This document shows, in pieces, positions 26,222 through 34,193 of a DNA stretch of 64,000 nucleotides. Origin of the DNA: Opitutia bacterium (GTDB lineage: Bacteria; Verrucomicrobiota; Verrucomicrobiia; Opitutales; Opitutaceae); NCBI GenBank assembly GCA_016190985.1, contig JACPPI010000013.1:19858-83857 (forward strand). The letters run 5' to 3'. Position numbers and translations under genes: made by a program. Numbering within the stretch: position 1 is the first letter of the stretch; each line of letters begins with the position of its first letter. Under the pieces are notes generated by a model. That model was given only the letters and a program-made list of their open reading frames with translations, had not been told where the DNA came from and did no database searches.

Positions 26222-27145
26222 TCAACCGGAAAGCGGCAGGCGAACCCAGTCGGCCGGCACCACGTCGGAACAATCGTGAGGGCTGTTCGCAAACCACGGC
26301 TCCGGGGCGATCACGAGTTTTGTCGGGGAGGGATTCAACCAAGCCGCCCACCACGAAAAGGTGCTGTTTGCGATGGCGATATGGTCGCAGAGCGACATCA
26401 GGCGGATTTTGTCCCACGGGTGCCAGTGCCCGACACAGCGCACGAATTCGTGCGGGCCGGACGGGGTGAACTCGCGGGCGACCGATTCGATGTCATCGGA
26501 GAAAATGTAGAGCGTGGCGTCCGGGCTGCGCTCGCGCAGCAGGCGTTCAGCGCGGGCGTAGTAAGCGGGGCCGATCAAGCCGATCTGAGCCTTGAATGTG
26601 GCGTTGCGGGCGTAGTCACCGCGCCGGAAATGGAGCGCAATCGAGGAGCCGGAGAGGATGCGCTGGCCGAGGGCGGCCACCTCCGGCCGCGGTGGATAAC
26701 GGAAGCTGAAATGGAGGCGGAGCAGATCGGCAACAGGGGCAAAGAATTTCTCCGACTGGAACATGCCGTTGAGATAGGTGTGGTCTGGTTGCTCCAAAAA
26801 CCGCGGATAATAGGCGAAGGTGGGTGGTTGGTGCCAGTTGGCGGGGGCGGCGTGGCGCTCCGCGTAGCGCCGGAGGCGGGCCGCGCGGGCCAGCGCGGCC
26901 GCCCAGCGCTCGGTCCGGGTCAGCCGCACCCCGCGGACCCGGTCGATCTCCTCCTGCGTGGCGAACTGCTCGGTGATGTTGAAACAGGACAGGGCGTAGC
27001 GGTTGTGGGCTTCATAGGCAGGATCCTCGCGGAACCAGGAAACATCGAGCTTGAGCACGGTGCGGCGGTGCTCGGCCAGCGCGAGGCCGGCGGCGTATTG
27101 GAACATCTGGTTGCCGAGTCCACCGGTGAGGGAGGTGATGATCAT
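26222..27145 (-). CDS. Glycosyltransferase family 11 (alpha-1,2-fucosyltransferase-like)
   Basis: A 307-residue GT-B-type inverting transferase of family 11, which moves fucose from GDP-fucose to a galactose-type acceptor. Family motifs are clear: GGLGNQMFQYAAG at residues 8-20, ALHFRRGDYARN in the middle (the HxRRGDY nucleotide-binding block), and IAIANSTFSWWAAWLNP toward the end. This suggests fucose or a related 6-deoxyhexose in the product. It overlaps the upstream FkbM gene by ATGA. Confidence 0.92.
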   Translation of the reverse strand: MIITSLTGGLGNQMFQYAAGLALAEHRRTVLKLDVSWFREDPAYEAHNRYALSCFNITEQFATQEEIDRVRGVRLTRTERWAAALARAARLRRYAERHAAPANWHQPPTFAYYPRFLEQPDHTYLNGMFQSEKFFAPVADLLRLHFSFRYPPRPEVAALGQRILSGSSIALHFRRGDYARNATFKAQIGLIGPAYYARAERLLRERSPDATLYIFSDDIESVAREFTPSGPHEFVRCVGHWHPWDKIRLMSLCDHIAIANSTFSWWAAWLNPSPTKLVIAPEPWFANSPHDCSDVVPADWVRLPLSG

Positions 27146-27963
27146 GGGGGCGGAGGTTGGGGAAAAAGCGCGCGCTTGATCCGGCCGGCGGCGGCGCGGA
27201 GCCGGCGGCTGGCGAGGTGGGGCCACGTGCGGGGGTGGCGCAGATTGAGGTAGAGGTGGTCCCCTTCACCAGTGGCGCTACCGAGGTAGACGGCATGGGC
27301 GAGCGCGAAGCCGCGGGAACGCATGAAGCGCGCGATGTCGGTGTTGAGGGCCTGGCCGCGGTAGTGCTCCCGCGCTGAGACTTCGAGCCAGATCGCGGTG
27401 ATGCGTGGCAGCATGACGGTGGCGCCGGCGAGGACGAGCCGCTCAGCGCCTTGGACATCCATCTGGATGAAGTCGATGTGGTCCAGGCCTCGCCGCGCAC
27501 AAAAAGCGTCGAGGGTGTCGGTGGGAACAGTGATGGCTGCCTTGAAATCGATCCAGCCGTGCATCGGGCCGGCTTGCGCCGGGGCGAGCAGCGAACTGGA
27601 TTTGTTGCCGTAATTCCAGTGTTCGCCGGCGAAAAGGTCGGGCGGCCGGCCGGAGGAAACATGGAAGAGCGCCTCGCCTGCGCGGTCGGAGAGCGCGAGC
27701 GGCACGAGCTCGGCGTTCGCGGAGGCGTAGCGTGCGAAGTTGACGCGGACCAAGGCCTGGTTGGCGGGCAGGGGCTCGAAGGCGAACACGAGGGCCGCGG
27801 GGAAAACCCGCGCATAACGGACGGAGTCCTCGCCCTCGCACGCGCCGATGTCGCAGATTATGAGCGGCTCGTCGGGCTGGAAGAGGCGGCGGAACTCCCT
27901 TTCCGCCTCGCTCGGTTGCGCCAGATAGGCGGAGATGTCGACCGGTTGGGGTGCGGTGTTCAT
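27142..27963 (-). CDS. FkbM family methyltransferase
   Basis: A 273-residue SAM-dependent methyltransferase. ICDIGACEGEDS at residues 36-47 is the SAM loop, VFAFEPLPANQALV is the strand-2 region, and IDFIQMDVQGAERLVLAG the FkbM signature. The basic proline-rich tail ends at residue 273. It is the third FkbM protein in the locus, so the polymer is probably methylated at more than one position or by chain-specific enzymes. Confidence 0.87.
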   Translation of the reverse strand: MNTAPQPVDISAYLAQPSEAEREFRRLFQPDEPLIICDIGACEGEDSVRYARVFPAALVFAFEPLPANQALVRVNFARYASANAELVPLALSDRAGEALFHVSSGRPPDLFAGEHWNYGNKSSSLLAPAQAGPMHGWIDFKAAITVPTDTLDAFCARRGLDHIDFIQMDVQGAERLVLAGATVMLPRITAIWLEVSAREHYRGQALNTDIARFMRSRGFALAHAVYLGSATGEGDHLYLNLRHPRTWPHLASRRLRAAAGRIKRALFPQPPPP

Positions 27964-27964
27964 G

Positions 27965-28639
27965 TCAAACCGGGGCGATGCGGATGAGGTCGAGTGCGAC
28001 TTCGCAGGTGGCGGCTGGCCGGTGCCGGCGGATCAAGTCGCGCAGTTCCGCCAGATCGGGATAGCCGTCGCGGCCGGTGAAGAGCCGGGCATCATCGATC
28101 AGGATCACGTCCTGTCCGGCGGGCCGGGCCAGCAGGCAGGAGAGTTCGGTGGAGATCGGTGTATCGCGGTCGTTGCGCGCGGACGGGCCGGTGCAGAAAT
28201 GCCCGTCGAGCCAGTAGAGCACGGGTCCAGTCAGGCCCGGCACGATGCGCGGCAGCAGCGTCGCGCTGTCGCCCAGATGCAGATGCAGGTGGCCGAGGTG
28301 GCCCATTTCGCTCACGGCCAGCTGGTGCAGGGCCGGAGCGAGCTCGATGGAATGCATTTCCGCGAAAACGCCGCGCAGCGCAAACGGCGTGTCGCCGTAG
28401 AAGGTGCCGGTTTCCACGAGGGTGCGGGCCTGGTAGCGGGAGGCGTGGTCGCGGATCACGCGGTGCTTGATGGCGGGCGGTGGCGGGGTCGGCCGGCCGG
28501 CTTTTTCCCAGGCCGCGACCTCGGCCCGGCTGCGGCGGGCGAAACGCCAGTCGCGCCGGGCGTCCCGCAAGGGATAGTAGAGGCCGAGGGCGCGCAGGCC
28601 TTGGCTGACTGCCGAGCGGAGCCGGAGGGCGAGGGACAT
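27965..28639 (-). CDS. SAM-dependent methyltransferase-like protein
   Basis: A 224-residue protein with LVETGTFYGDTPFALRG at about residues 74-90, a relaxed SAM-binding loop, then SIELAPALHQLA and PVLYWLDGHFCTGP, seen in a family of uncharacterised methyltransferase-fold proteins found in polysaccharide clusters. The motif is less classical than in its FkbM neighbours, so activity is less certain. The start overlaps the wzt stop as TGATG, directly coupling it to the exporter gene. Confidence 0.7.
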   Translation of the reverse strand: MSLALRLRSAVSQGLRALGLYYPLRDARRDWRFARRSRAEVAAWEKAGRPTPPPPAIKHRVIRDHASRYQARTLVETGTFYGDTPFALRGVFAEMHSIELAPALHQLAVSEMGHLGHLHLHLGDSATLLPRIVPGLTGPVLYWLDGHFCTGPSARNDRDTPISTELSCLLARPAGQDVILIDDARLFTGRDGYPDLAELRDLIRRHRPAATCEVALDLIRIAPV

Positions 28640-29880
28640 CAGGGTATCTTGCGCAGTTCCTGCCGCATGGAGTTGAGCACCACGCCGACGCCCGAGCTCG
28701 CGCACACGTAGGTGCCGACGACGGTTTCGCCGGAAATATCGAGCCGCTCGGACTGGAATTGCTGAAAGGCATGTCCGTGTGAACTCAGACCGACCACGGT
28801 CGTGTAGGAGCCGGCTTCGAGGATCACCTTGTCCTGGATGAAGGCGGCTTCGTAGTCGCCGGGCGCGAGGTTCCGGGGCGGGAACCACGACGTCTGGACG
28901 GGACTGCCGTCCGGGCTGAGCAGGCCGACGGCGATGACGAATTGGTCCTGCGCCTTCGCGATCCGGAAACCGACCCGAATCCGCCACGGCTGGCCGACGT
29001 CGAAGACCGAGGTCGGCTTGCCCTCGAGAGTCTCGACGGACACGCTCGTGACATAGCCGCAGTGCAGCAGGTCCGCGGACGGTGGGGGGACGACGTGGAC
29101 GACCGGGCCTGCCAGGCCGTGCTGGTAAAACTCCAGGACGCGCGCGCAGGGACCGGAGGTCTGCACCTGGCCGCCGGCCAGCAGCACGGCGGAGTGGCAG
29201 AGCTGGCGGATCGACTGCAGATTGTGGCTGACGAACAGCACGGTGCGGCCGTCGCTGCGGGAGACGGCCTGCATCTTGCCGAGGCATTTCTTCTGGAAGG
29301 CGGCGTCGCCGACCGCGAGCACCTCGTCGACGATCAGGATCTCGGGCTCGAGATGGGCGGCCACGGCGAAGGCCAGGCGCACATACATGCCGCTGGAGTA
29401 GTGCTTCACCGGCGTGTCGAGGAAGCGCTCCACCTCGGCGAAGGCGACGATCTCGTCGAACTTCCGGGCGATCTCGGCGCGCGACATGCCGAGGATGGCG
29501 CCGTTGAGGAAGATGTTCTCGCGGCCCGACAGCTCCGGGTGGAAGCCCGTCCCGACCTCGAGCAGGCTGGCGATCCGGCCGCGGAGACGGACGCGCCCGG
29601 TGGTGGGCTCGGTGATGCGCGAGAGGATCTTGAGCAGCGTGGACTTGCCGGCGCCGTTGCGGCCGATGATGCCGATGACATCGCCTTGCTGGACGTCGAA
29701 GGACACGTCGCGCAGCGCCCAGAATTCCTCCCCCTCGGGTTCTGTGGCAGCGCCGGTCAGCCGACGGCCCAGCTGACGGAACTGCTGCGTGAGTGAGTCG
29801 CGCAAGGTGTCCTGCCGTTTCTCGTGCGACAGGTAGTAGCGTTTGCCCAGGCCGGAGACGCTGATGACGGGGGAGGACAT
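28639..29880 (-). CDS. wzt: Wzt: polysaccharide ABC exporter ATPase with C-terminal carbohydrate-binding domain
   Basis: A 413-residue ATP-binding subunit that powers export of a finished lipid-linked glycan through Wzm. Walker A GRNGAGKST is at residues 73-81, the signature region YSSGMYVRLAFA at about 161-172 and Walker B ILIVDEV at 181-187. After about residue 245 there is an extra beta-rich domain, as in O-antigen Wzt proteins where it recognises the chain terminus. Methyl groups often form that terminus, which fits the adjacent methyltransferases. I chose the ATG at 29880 over a TTG three codons upstream. Confidence 0.93.
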   Translation of the reverse strand: MSSPVISVSGLGKRYYLSHEKRQDTLRDSLTQQFRQLGRRLTGAATEPEGEEFWALRDVSFDVQQGDVIGIIGRNGAGKSTLLKILSRITEPTTGRVRLRGRIASLLEVGTGFHPELSGRENIFLNGAILGMSRAEIARKFDEIVAFAEVERFLDTPVKHYSSGMYVRLAFAVAAHLEPEILIVDEVLAVGDAAFQKKCLGKMQAVSRSDGRTVLFVSHNLQSIRQLCHSAVLLAGGQVQTSGPCARVLEFYQHGLAGPVVHVVPPPSADLLHCGYVTSVSVETLEGKPTSVFDVGQPWRIRVGFRIAKAQDQFVIAVGLLSPDGSPVQTSWFPPRNLAPGDYEAAFIQDKVILEAGSYTTVVGLSSHGHAFQQFQSERLDISGETVVGTYVCASSGVGVVLNSMRQELRKIP

Positions 29881-29898
29881 GGTGGACAACTGACTACG

Positions 29899-29912
29899 GG
29901 ACTACGGACTAC
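29899..29912. repeat. Left copy of an inverted repeat flanking the four-helix-bundle gene
   Basis: GGACTACGGACTAC. Its reverse complement recurs at 30320-30333 with one mismatch. It lies within a short run of ACTACGG units (29893-29915) just upstream of wzt and overlaps the stop of the four-helix gene. Together the two copies bracket that gene exactly. Confidence 0.7.
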
Positions 29913-30291
29913 GGACCGGCTGAACCGGAGGACGGGCCTGCCGCGCTACGGCTTGGATCAAGCCATGCAGGCAGGCGAACACCTGTTTGGTCTGCTGGTG
30001 AAGCCGGGCGGCATCAGCTTCGTTCAGATAGCGCAGCCGGTTTGCCAGGTGCAAAAAATACTGCGCCTCGGAAAGAGAGGCGCGGGCAATGTGCAGGAAA
30101 TGAAGGCAGTCTCTCTGGCTCTCCCGGGCCGAGCCCTCAACGATGTTGGCCGGCACTGAACTGGCCGCCCGACGCAACTGACTGGTGAGTCCATATTGCT
30201 CCTCCCGGGGTAAGGCTTGGGTTTGCTGATAAATCGCCACGGTCAGGTCATCGGCAGGTTTCCAGGCTTCGATTTTCGTGCAGTCTCTCAT
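29902..30291 (-). CDS. Four-helix-bundle protein (S23/23S-IVP family)
   Basis: A 129-residue all-helical protein of the four-helix-bundle family first found in intervening sequences of 23S rRNA genes. The core AIYQQTQALPREEQYGLTSQ then LRRAASSVPANIVEGSARES is the family hallmark, with FLHIARASLSEAQYFLHLA after it. Its molecular function is unknown. It sits between wzm and wzt, which are normally adjacent, and is bracketed by a 14-base inverted repeat, so it looks like an inserted module rather than a pathway gene. I chose the ATG at 30291. Confidence 0.85.
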   Translation of the reverse strand: MRDCTKIEAWKPADDLTVAIYQQTQALPREEQYGLTSQLRRAASSVPANIVEGSARESQRDCLHFLHIARASLSEAQYFLHLANRLRYLNEADAARLHQQTKQVFACLHGLIQAVARQARPPVQPVRSP

Positions 30292-30319
30292 CGCTGGGGG
30301 CCGGGTAGGCTTGTCGTCA

Positions 30320-30333
30320 GTAGTCCGTGGTCC
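30320..30333. repeat. Right copy of the inverted repeat flanking the four-helix-bundle gene
   Basis: GTAGTCCGTGGTCC, the reverse complement of the 29899-29912 motif with one mismatch. It lies one base before the wzm stop codon on the plus-strand map, so the inserted block begins immediately after wzm. Confidence 0.65.
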
Positions 30334-30334
30334 T

Positions 30335-31165
30335 TCAAATGATATCCGCAAACGTCCGCTCGGTGTGGCGGAAATACCAGAGGCCGGAGGCGAGCAGCAG
30401 CGCGGCCATGGCGACAGAAATCGCGAGATTGGCGGGGTCGAGCGCCGGCTCCCCGCGCAGCAGGCACCAGCGGAAGCCGTCGATGGCCCCGACCATGGGG
30501 TTGAGCGAGTAGACGAACCGCCAGTTCGGCAGGTTGGTCGAGCTGAAGCCGACCGGCGAGAGGAACAGGCCGACCTGGAGCAGGAACGGCACAACGAAGC
30601 GGAAGTCGCGGTATTTCACCGTCAGCGCCGTGAGCCAGAGGCCGGTGCCGATCGCGGTCAGCAGGGTCAGGACGACAAACAACGGCAGCAACAGCACGCG
30701 CCAGTCGGGCGCAAACTGCCACCAGAGGCAGAGGATGGCGAGCAGCACGAGCACCACCGCGAAGTCGATCAGCGCCACCGCCACGGAGGACAGCGGCACG
30801 ATGAGCCGCGGGAAGTAGACCTTGGAGATGAGGTGGGTGTTGGCCACGAGGCTGCCGCTGGCGTTGGAGAACGCGGCGGCAAACAACTGCCAGGGCAGCA
30901 GGCCGCACAGCACGAGCAGCGGGTAGGGGACGTTGCCCGCCGGCATCCCGGCGAGTTTTCCGAAAATGAAAGTGAACACCGCGAGCGTGACCGCCGGCTG
31001 GATCAGCGCCCAGAGCACGCCGAGAGTGGTCTGCTTGTAGCGGATCTTGATGTCACGCCAGGCAAGAAATCCCAACAGCTCGCGGTAGCGCCAGAGGTCG
31101 GCCCAGTAGTGCCGGCTGGCGCGGCCGGCTTCCAGGATGAGTTCGGGGGTTTCGATGGCGGCCAT
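30335..31165 (-). CDS. wzm: Wzm: polysaccharide ABC exporter permease
   Basis: A 276-residue ABC-2 type membrane subunit with about six transmembrane helices that forms the channel for lipid-linked polysaccharide. The pre-membrane amphipathic region contains LAWRDIKIRYKQTTLGVLWA, the usual Wzm/TagG start, followed by IQPAVTLAVFTFIFGKLAG. The C-terminal region NWRFVYSLNPMVGAIDGFRW is also conserved. I chose the ATG at 31165 (MAAIETPE); longer upstream starts would extend into the gap. It is the first gene of the long minus-strand operon. Confidence 0.93.
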   Translation of the reverse strand: MAAIETPELILEAGRASRHYWADLWRYRELLGFLAWRDIKIRYKQTTLGVLWALIQPAVTLAVFTFIFGKLAGMPAGNVPYPLLVLCGLLPWQLFAAAFSNASGSLVANTHLISKVYFPRLIVPLSSVAVALIDFAVVLVLLAILCLWWQFAPDWRVLLLPLFVVLTLLTAIGTGLWLTALTVKYRDFRFVVPFLLQVGLFLSPVGFSSTNLPNWRFVYSLNPMVGAIDGFRWCLLRGEPALDPANLAISVAMAALLLASGLWYFRHTERTFADII

Positions 31166-31390
31166 GGTGTCAGGCAAATGCAGTGATCGGGCCGCCGCGT
31201 GGCGAGAACATCCCGGCCGATCCGCCAACGGAAAAGACAGCACTCACAGCTTCGCCTGGTCGCTTCCGGCTCACGGAGGCGGCCGATGGGGGCTTTAGCT
31301 CATCGACTGGCAAATCAGCGGCCAAATGCAAGGCCGCGGCCATGCAACCTGAGGGCACCTCGCGTGGCAATGCCGATTTTACGCAAAGCC
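31166..31390. promoter_or_regulatory. 225-base gap expected to hold the polysaccharide operon promoter
   Basis: This is the only sizeable gap before wzm, the first gene of a roughly 28-kb minus-strand run, so the main promoter should lie here. I see no convincing -35/-10 pair on the minus strand, no JUMPstart-like element and no clear terminator for the DJ-1 gene. Short open frames on both strands here have no recognisable product. Confidence 0.35.
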
Positions 31391-31930
31391 TTAGAGGCAA
31401 ATAGCTTTGCCGATTTCCCGCGCTTTCTCGTCCGCCGTCAGCAACGCGACCAGATGCAACCCGAATTCCACCGCCGTGCCGGCCCCGCGCGAGGTGGTGA
31501 TTTTCCCATCCGTGACGACGCGCTCGCCGGCCAAAATGGCCGGCAATTCGGGCGCGACGGAAAAATGCGCGGTGTAGCGTCGGCCCGCCAGCAACCCCGC
31601 GTCATGCAGCACGGTCGGCGCCGCGCAGATGGCCGCCAGCCAGCGGCCGGCGGCATGTTGCCGCCGCACGATTTCGCCCACCCGCGGATCGGCGCGCAGA
31701 TTTTTCACCCCCGCGCCGCCGGGCAGGAAGACCAGGTCGAACGGCTGATCAAACACGGCCGACAGCGCGGCATCCGCGTGCGCCGTGATGCCGCTGCGGC
31801 CGGTGGCGTGGCGGTTTTCGTTGAGCGACGCGATGGTCACATCGATCCCGGCCCGCCGCATGAGGTCGGCGGGCGCGAACGCCTCGATCTCCTCGAAACC
31901 ATCGGCGAGCAGGACGAGAGCGGTGGGCAT
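31391..31930 (-). CDS. DJ-1/PfpI family protein (YajL/ThiJ-like)
   Basis: A 179-residue cytoplasmic protein of the DJ-1 superfamily, whose members act in oxidative or carbonyl stress protection (glyoxalase, deglycase or chaperone-like). The conserved glutamate is in LADGFEEIEAF (residues 8-18) and the nucleophilic cysteine is C102 in AAICAAPTVL, followed by the family's TSRGAGTAVEFGL. Start is MPTALVLL at 31930; an in-frame ATG at 31951 would add seven residues. It diverges from the SDR gene. Confidence 0.88.
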   Translation of the reverse strand: MPTALVLLADGFEEIEAFAPADLMRRAGIDVTIASLNENRHATGRSGITAHADAALSAVFDQPFDLVFLPGGAGVKNLRADPRVGEIVRRQHAAGRWLAAICAAPTVLHDAGLLAGRRYTAHFSVAPELPAILAGERVVTDGKITTSRGAGTAVEFGLHLVALLTADEKAREIGKAICL

Positions 31931-32039
31931 GGCGGGCAAAGCATCAGGCATGAAGGGACAAGTATCAAGTTGCGGATGGCGTGATGCCGGCGGCGATCTC
32001 CTTCTTGTTACTTGTTCCTTGTTTCTGTCTACTTCCGCA

Positions 32040-32936
32040 ATGTCTTCCCTCGCGGGCAAACGGCTCGTCATCTTCGGCTGCGGCTATGTCGGCACGGCGC
32101 TGGCGCGGGCGGCGCTGGCGGCCGGCGCGAAGGTCGAGGCGCTGACGCGCAATCCGGCCAAGGCGGCGGCGCTGCGCCGCACCGGCCTGGCGCAGGTCGT
32201 GGTGGCCGACCTGGCCTCGCCGGACTGGCACGGGCAGATCGCAGGCGGGGCCGACTTTGCCGTGAACTGCGTGAGTTCCGGCGGTCCGGACACCTATCGG
32301 CAGACTTATGTGGGCGGCATGGCGTCGATTCTCGCCTGGGCGGCGAGGTCGGCTGCGCCGGTCGGCACGCTGGTTTATACGAGCAGCACGTCGGTTTATC
32401 CCCAAGGCGGCGGCGCGACCGTGGTTGAAACCGATTCCACCGACGGGACGACTCCGAGCGGCGCGATCATCCGTGAATCAGAAATCCTCCTCCAAAGCGC
32501 GCCGCCGGCGGTCGTGCGCCGGCACTTCATCCTGCGGCTGGCGGGCATCTACGGCCCGGAGCGGCACCGCCTGCTCGACCGGCTGCGTGCGGGCTCCAGC
32601 CAACTCGGCGGAGCGGGCGACCATCGGCTCAACCTCGCGCACCGCGACGACACAGTCACAGGCATCCTCGCCTGCCTCGGCGCACCGGCCGCAATCGGCA
32701 GCGAAATTTTCAATGTGGCGGACTCCGCCCCCGCGCCGCGCACCGAGGTGGTGCGCTGGCTGGCGAAAAAACTGGGCCGGCCGATGCCCGCCTTCGACGG
32801 GTCGCTCGCGGCGCGGCGCGGCGGCGCCCCGATGCCGGACCGCATCATCAGCAATGCCAAGATCCGGCGCGTGCTCGGCTGGCGTCCGCTCTATCCCGAC
32901 TACCGGGTTGGGTTTGGAAATATATTGTCGCCTTAG
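32040..32936 (+). CDS. NAD(P)-dependent epimerase/dehydratase family protein (atypical SDR, YeeZ-like)
   Basis: A 298-residue Rossmann-fold protein of the atypical short-chain dehydrogenases. The nucleotide loop IFGCGYVGTALA (residues 11-22) has GxGxxG, and LVYTSSTSVYPQGGG and LRLAGIYGPERHRLLDRL match the YeeZ-like group. The YxxxK catalytic pair of normal epimerases is not evident, so a redox or binding role is possible. No ribosome binding site precedes the ATG at 32040. An upstream in-frame extension to 31785 is antisense to the DJ-1 gene and rejected. Confidence 0.8.
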   Translation: MSSLAGKRLVIFGCGYVGTALARAALAAGAKVEALTRNPAKAAALRRTGLAQVVVADLASPDWHGQIAGGADFAVNCVSSGGPDTYRQTYVGGMASILAWAARSAAPVGTLVYTSSTSVYPQGGGATVVETDSTDGTTPSGAIIRESEILLQSAPPAVVRRHFILRLAGIYGPERHRLLDRLRAGSSQLGGAGDHRLNLAHRDDTVTGILACLGAPAAIGSEIFNVADSAPAPRTEVVRWLAKKLGRPMPAFDGSLAARRGGAPMPDRIISNAKIRRVLGWRPLYPDYRVGFGNILSP

Positions 32937-32961
32937 TGCTTTCGGGCTCTCAACTCATTTG

Positions 32962-32990
32962 CCTCAGTTTCGCTTCAGCGAGAACTGAGG
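32962..32990. terminator. Hairpin after the SDR gene
   Basis: CCTCAGTT-TCGC, loop TTCA, then GCGA-G-AACTGAGG: twelve base pairs with one bulged G. There is no T-run after it, so it would be a weak or Rho-assisted terminator, or simply a folded spacer before ybaB. Confidence 0.45.
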
Positions 32991-33054
32991 ACAAGCACCG
33001 GGCGGCGAGCACGCCGCAACGGCGCACCTCTCAACCCTCAACTCTTCCCCTTCC

Positions 33055-33363
33055 ATGGCCGGCGTAGGCAAACTCCTCAAACAGGCGCAGAAAATGCAGA
33101 AGCAGATCGAGACGCTGCAGGCGACGCTCGAAGCCCGCGTGATCGGCGTGTCGAGCGGCGGCGGCGCCGTGCAGATCAAGATCAACGGTGCCGGGAAGTT
33201 TCTCGCCCTCACGCTGGATCCGGAATTCCTCAGGGAAGATCCGAAATTCGTCGCCGAAACCCTGCTCCAGGCCACCCAGGAAGCCGCCGCCAAGGCGAAG
33301 GAGATGAACGACGCCGAGATGCAGAGGATTTCCGCCGGGTTCCCGCTGCCCGGTCCGTTTTGA
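33055..33363 (+). CDS. ybaB: YbaB/EbfC nucleoid-associated protein
   Basis: A 102-residue DNA-binding protein of the YbaB/EbfC family. The N-terminal helix GKLLKQAQKMQKQIETLQAT is followed by the beta hairpin VIGVSSGGGAVQIKINGAGK and a C-terminal helix ending PLPGPF. Members bind DNA as dimers and affect nucleoid structure and gene expression. It precedes recR by seven bases, the usual genomic pairing, but dnaX, which often stands first in that operon, is absent here. Confidence 0.93.
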   Translation: MAGVGKLLKQAQKMQKQIETLQATLEARVIGVSSGGGAVQIKINGAGKFLALTLDPEFLREDPKFVAETLLQATQEAAAKAKEMNDAEMQRISAGFPLPGPF

Positions 33364-33370
33364 GGCTGTC

Positions 33371-33964
33371 GTGACGCCCGCGCTCGAGACTTTGCAGCAG
33401 CAGTTGAAGAAACTGCCGGGCATCGGCTACCGCTCGGCCGAGCGGATCGCCTTGCACCTGCTGGTGGAAAAGCCGGAGCGCCTGCCGGAGCTGATCACCG
33501 CCTTGCAGGCGGCCGCGCAAAACGTCCGCCGCTGCGCCGTGTGCGGCAACCTCGCCGAGGCGGAGCACTGCGCGGTCTGCGCCGACGAGCGGCGCCGCAC
33601 CGGCCAGGTGTGCGTGGTCGAATACGTGCCGGATCTCGCCGCGATCGAGCGCTCGGGGGCCTACCGCGGGCGCTACCATGTGCTGCATGGCAAGCTCTCG
33701 CCCATCCGCGGCGTCGCGCCGGAGGATCTCAACCTCGCCGGCCTGCTGGCGCGGATCGCGTCGGGCGAAATCACCGAGGTGATCCTGGCGCTGTCGAATG
33801 ACGTGGAGGGCGAGGCGACCTGCCATTACCTGACGGAGCGCCTGCCCAAGAGCGGCGTGAAGGTCACGCGCATCGGCTTCGGCCTGCCCAGCGGCGGCGG
33901 CGTGCTCTACGCGGATGCCGTCACGCTCAAGAGCGCGCTGGAGGCGCGGCGGGAATATTCGTGA
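33371..33964 (+). CDS. recR: Recombination mediator RecR
   Basis: A 197-residue RecR, which with RecO and RecF helps load RecA onto single-stranded gaps. The helix-hairpin-helix LPGIGYRSAERIALH is at about residues 15-29; the zinc finger has C55, C58, C67 and C70 (CAVCGNLAEAEHCAVC); a Toprim domain with LALSNDVEGEAT follows. It starts with GTG at 33371, seven bases after ybaB. Length is normal for the family. Confidence 0.95.
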   Translation: MTPALETLQQQLKKLPGIGYRSAERIALHLLVEKPERLPELITALQAAAQNVRRCAVCGNLAEAEHCAVCADERRRTGQVCVVEYVPDLAAIERSGAYRGRYHVLHGKLSPIRGVAPEDLNLAGLLARIASGEITEVILALSNDVEGEATCHYLTERLPKSGVKVTRIGFGLPSGGGVLYADAVTLKSALEARREYS

Positions 33965-34011
33965 CTTGCAGCGCGGCGGTTCGCCGCCTTTAGTCGCGCT
34001 TCCAGTCCATT

Positions 34012-34085
34012 GCGGGCGTAGTATATCGGTATTATGCGTGCTTCCCAAGCATGAGAGGCGGGTTCGATTCCCGCCGCCCGCACCA
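34012..34085 (+). tRNA. tRNA-Gly (CCC anticodon), CCA encoded
   Basis: A 74-base cloverleaf: acceptor stem GCGGGCG paired with CGCCCGC, anticodon stem CGTGC/GCATG with one G-U pair, loop TTCCCAA giving anticodon CCC at 34044-34046, and T stem GCGGG/CCCGC with loop TTCGATT. The discriminator A and CCA are encoded. It reads GGG codons for glycine. Confidence 0.95.
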
Positions 34086-34193
34086 GCCTTCGCCTGGCAA
34101 AGGACGGCCTTTCGCTCACGGTCGCTCCCCAAGTGGCTGCGGCTGGCAGGCCAGCCAACTGAACCAGCTCAAACTCCAACCCATACAACCCTC

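Noticed and set aside
25470..26417. Longer start for the FkbM gene at 26417
   Set aside because: The extra 66 residues lie inside the GT11 gene in another frame and have shadow-like composition.
31170..31404. Short open frames on both strands in the gap before wzm, and a tRNA-like string GCTTTAGCTCATCG
   Set aside because: No cloverleaf can be completed around it, no start signals are seen and the peptides match nothing I recognise.
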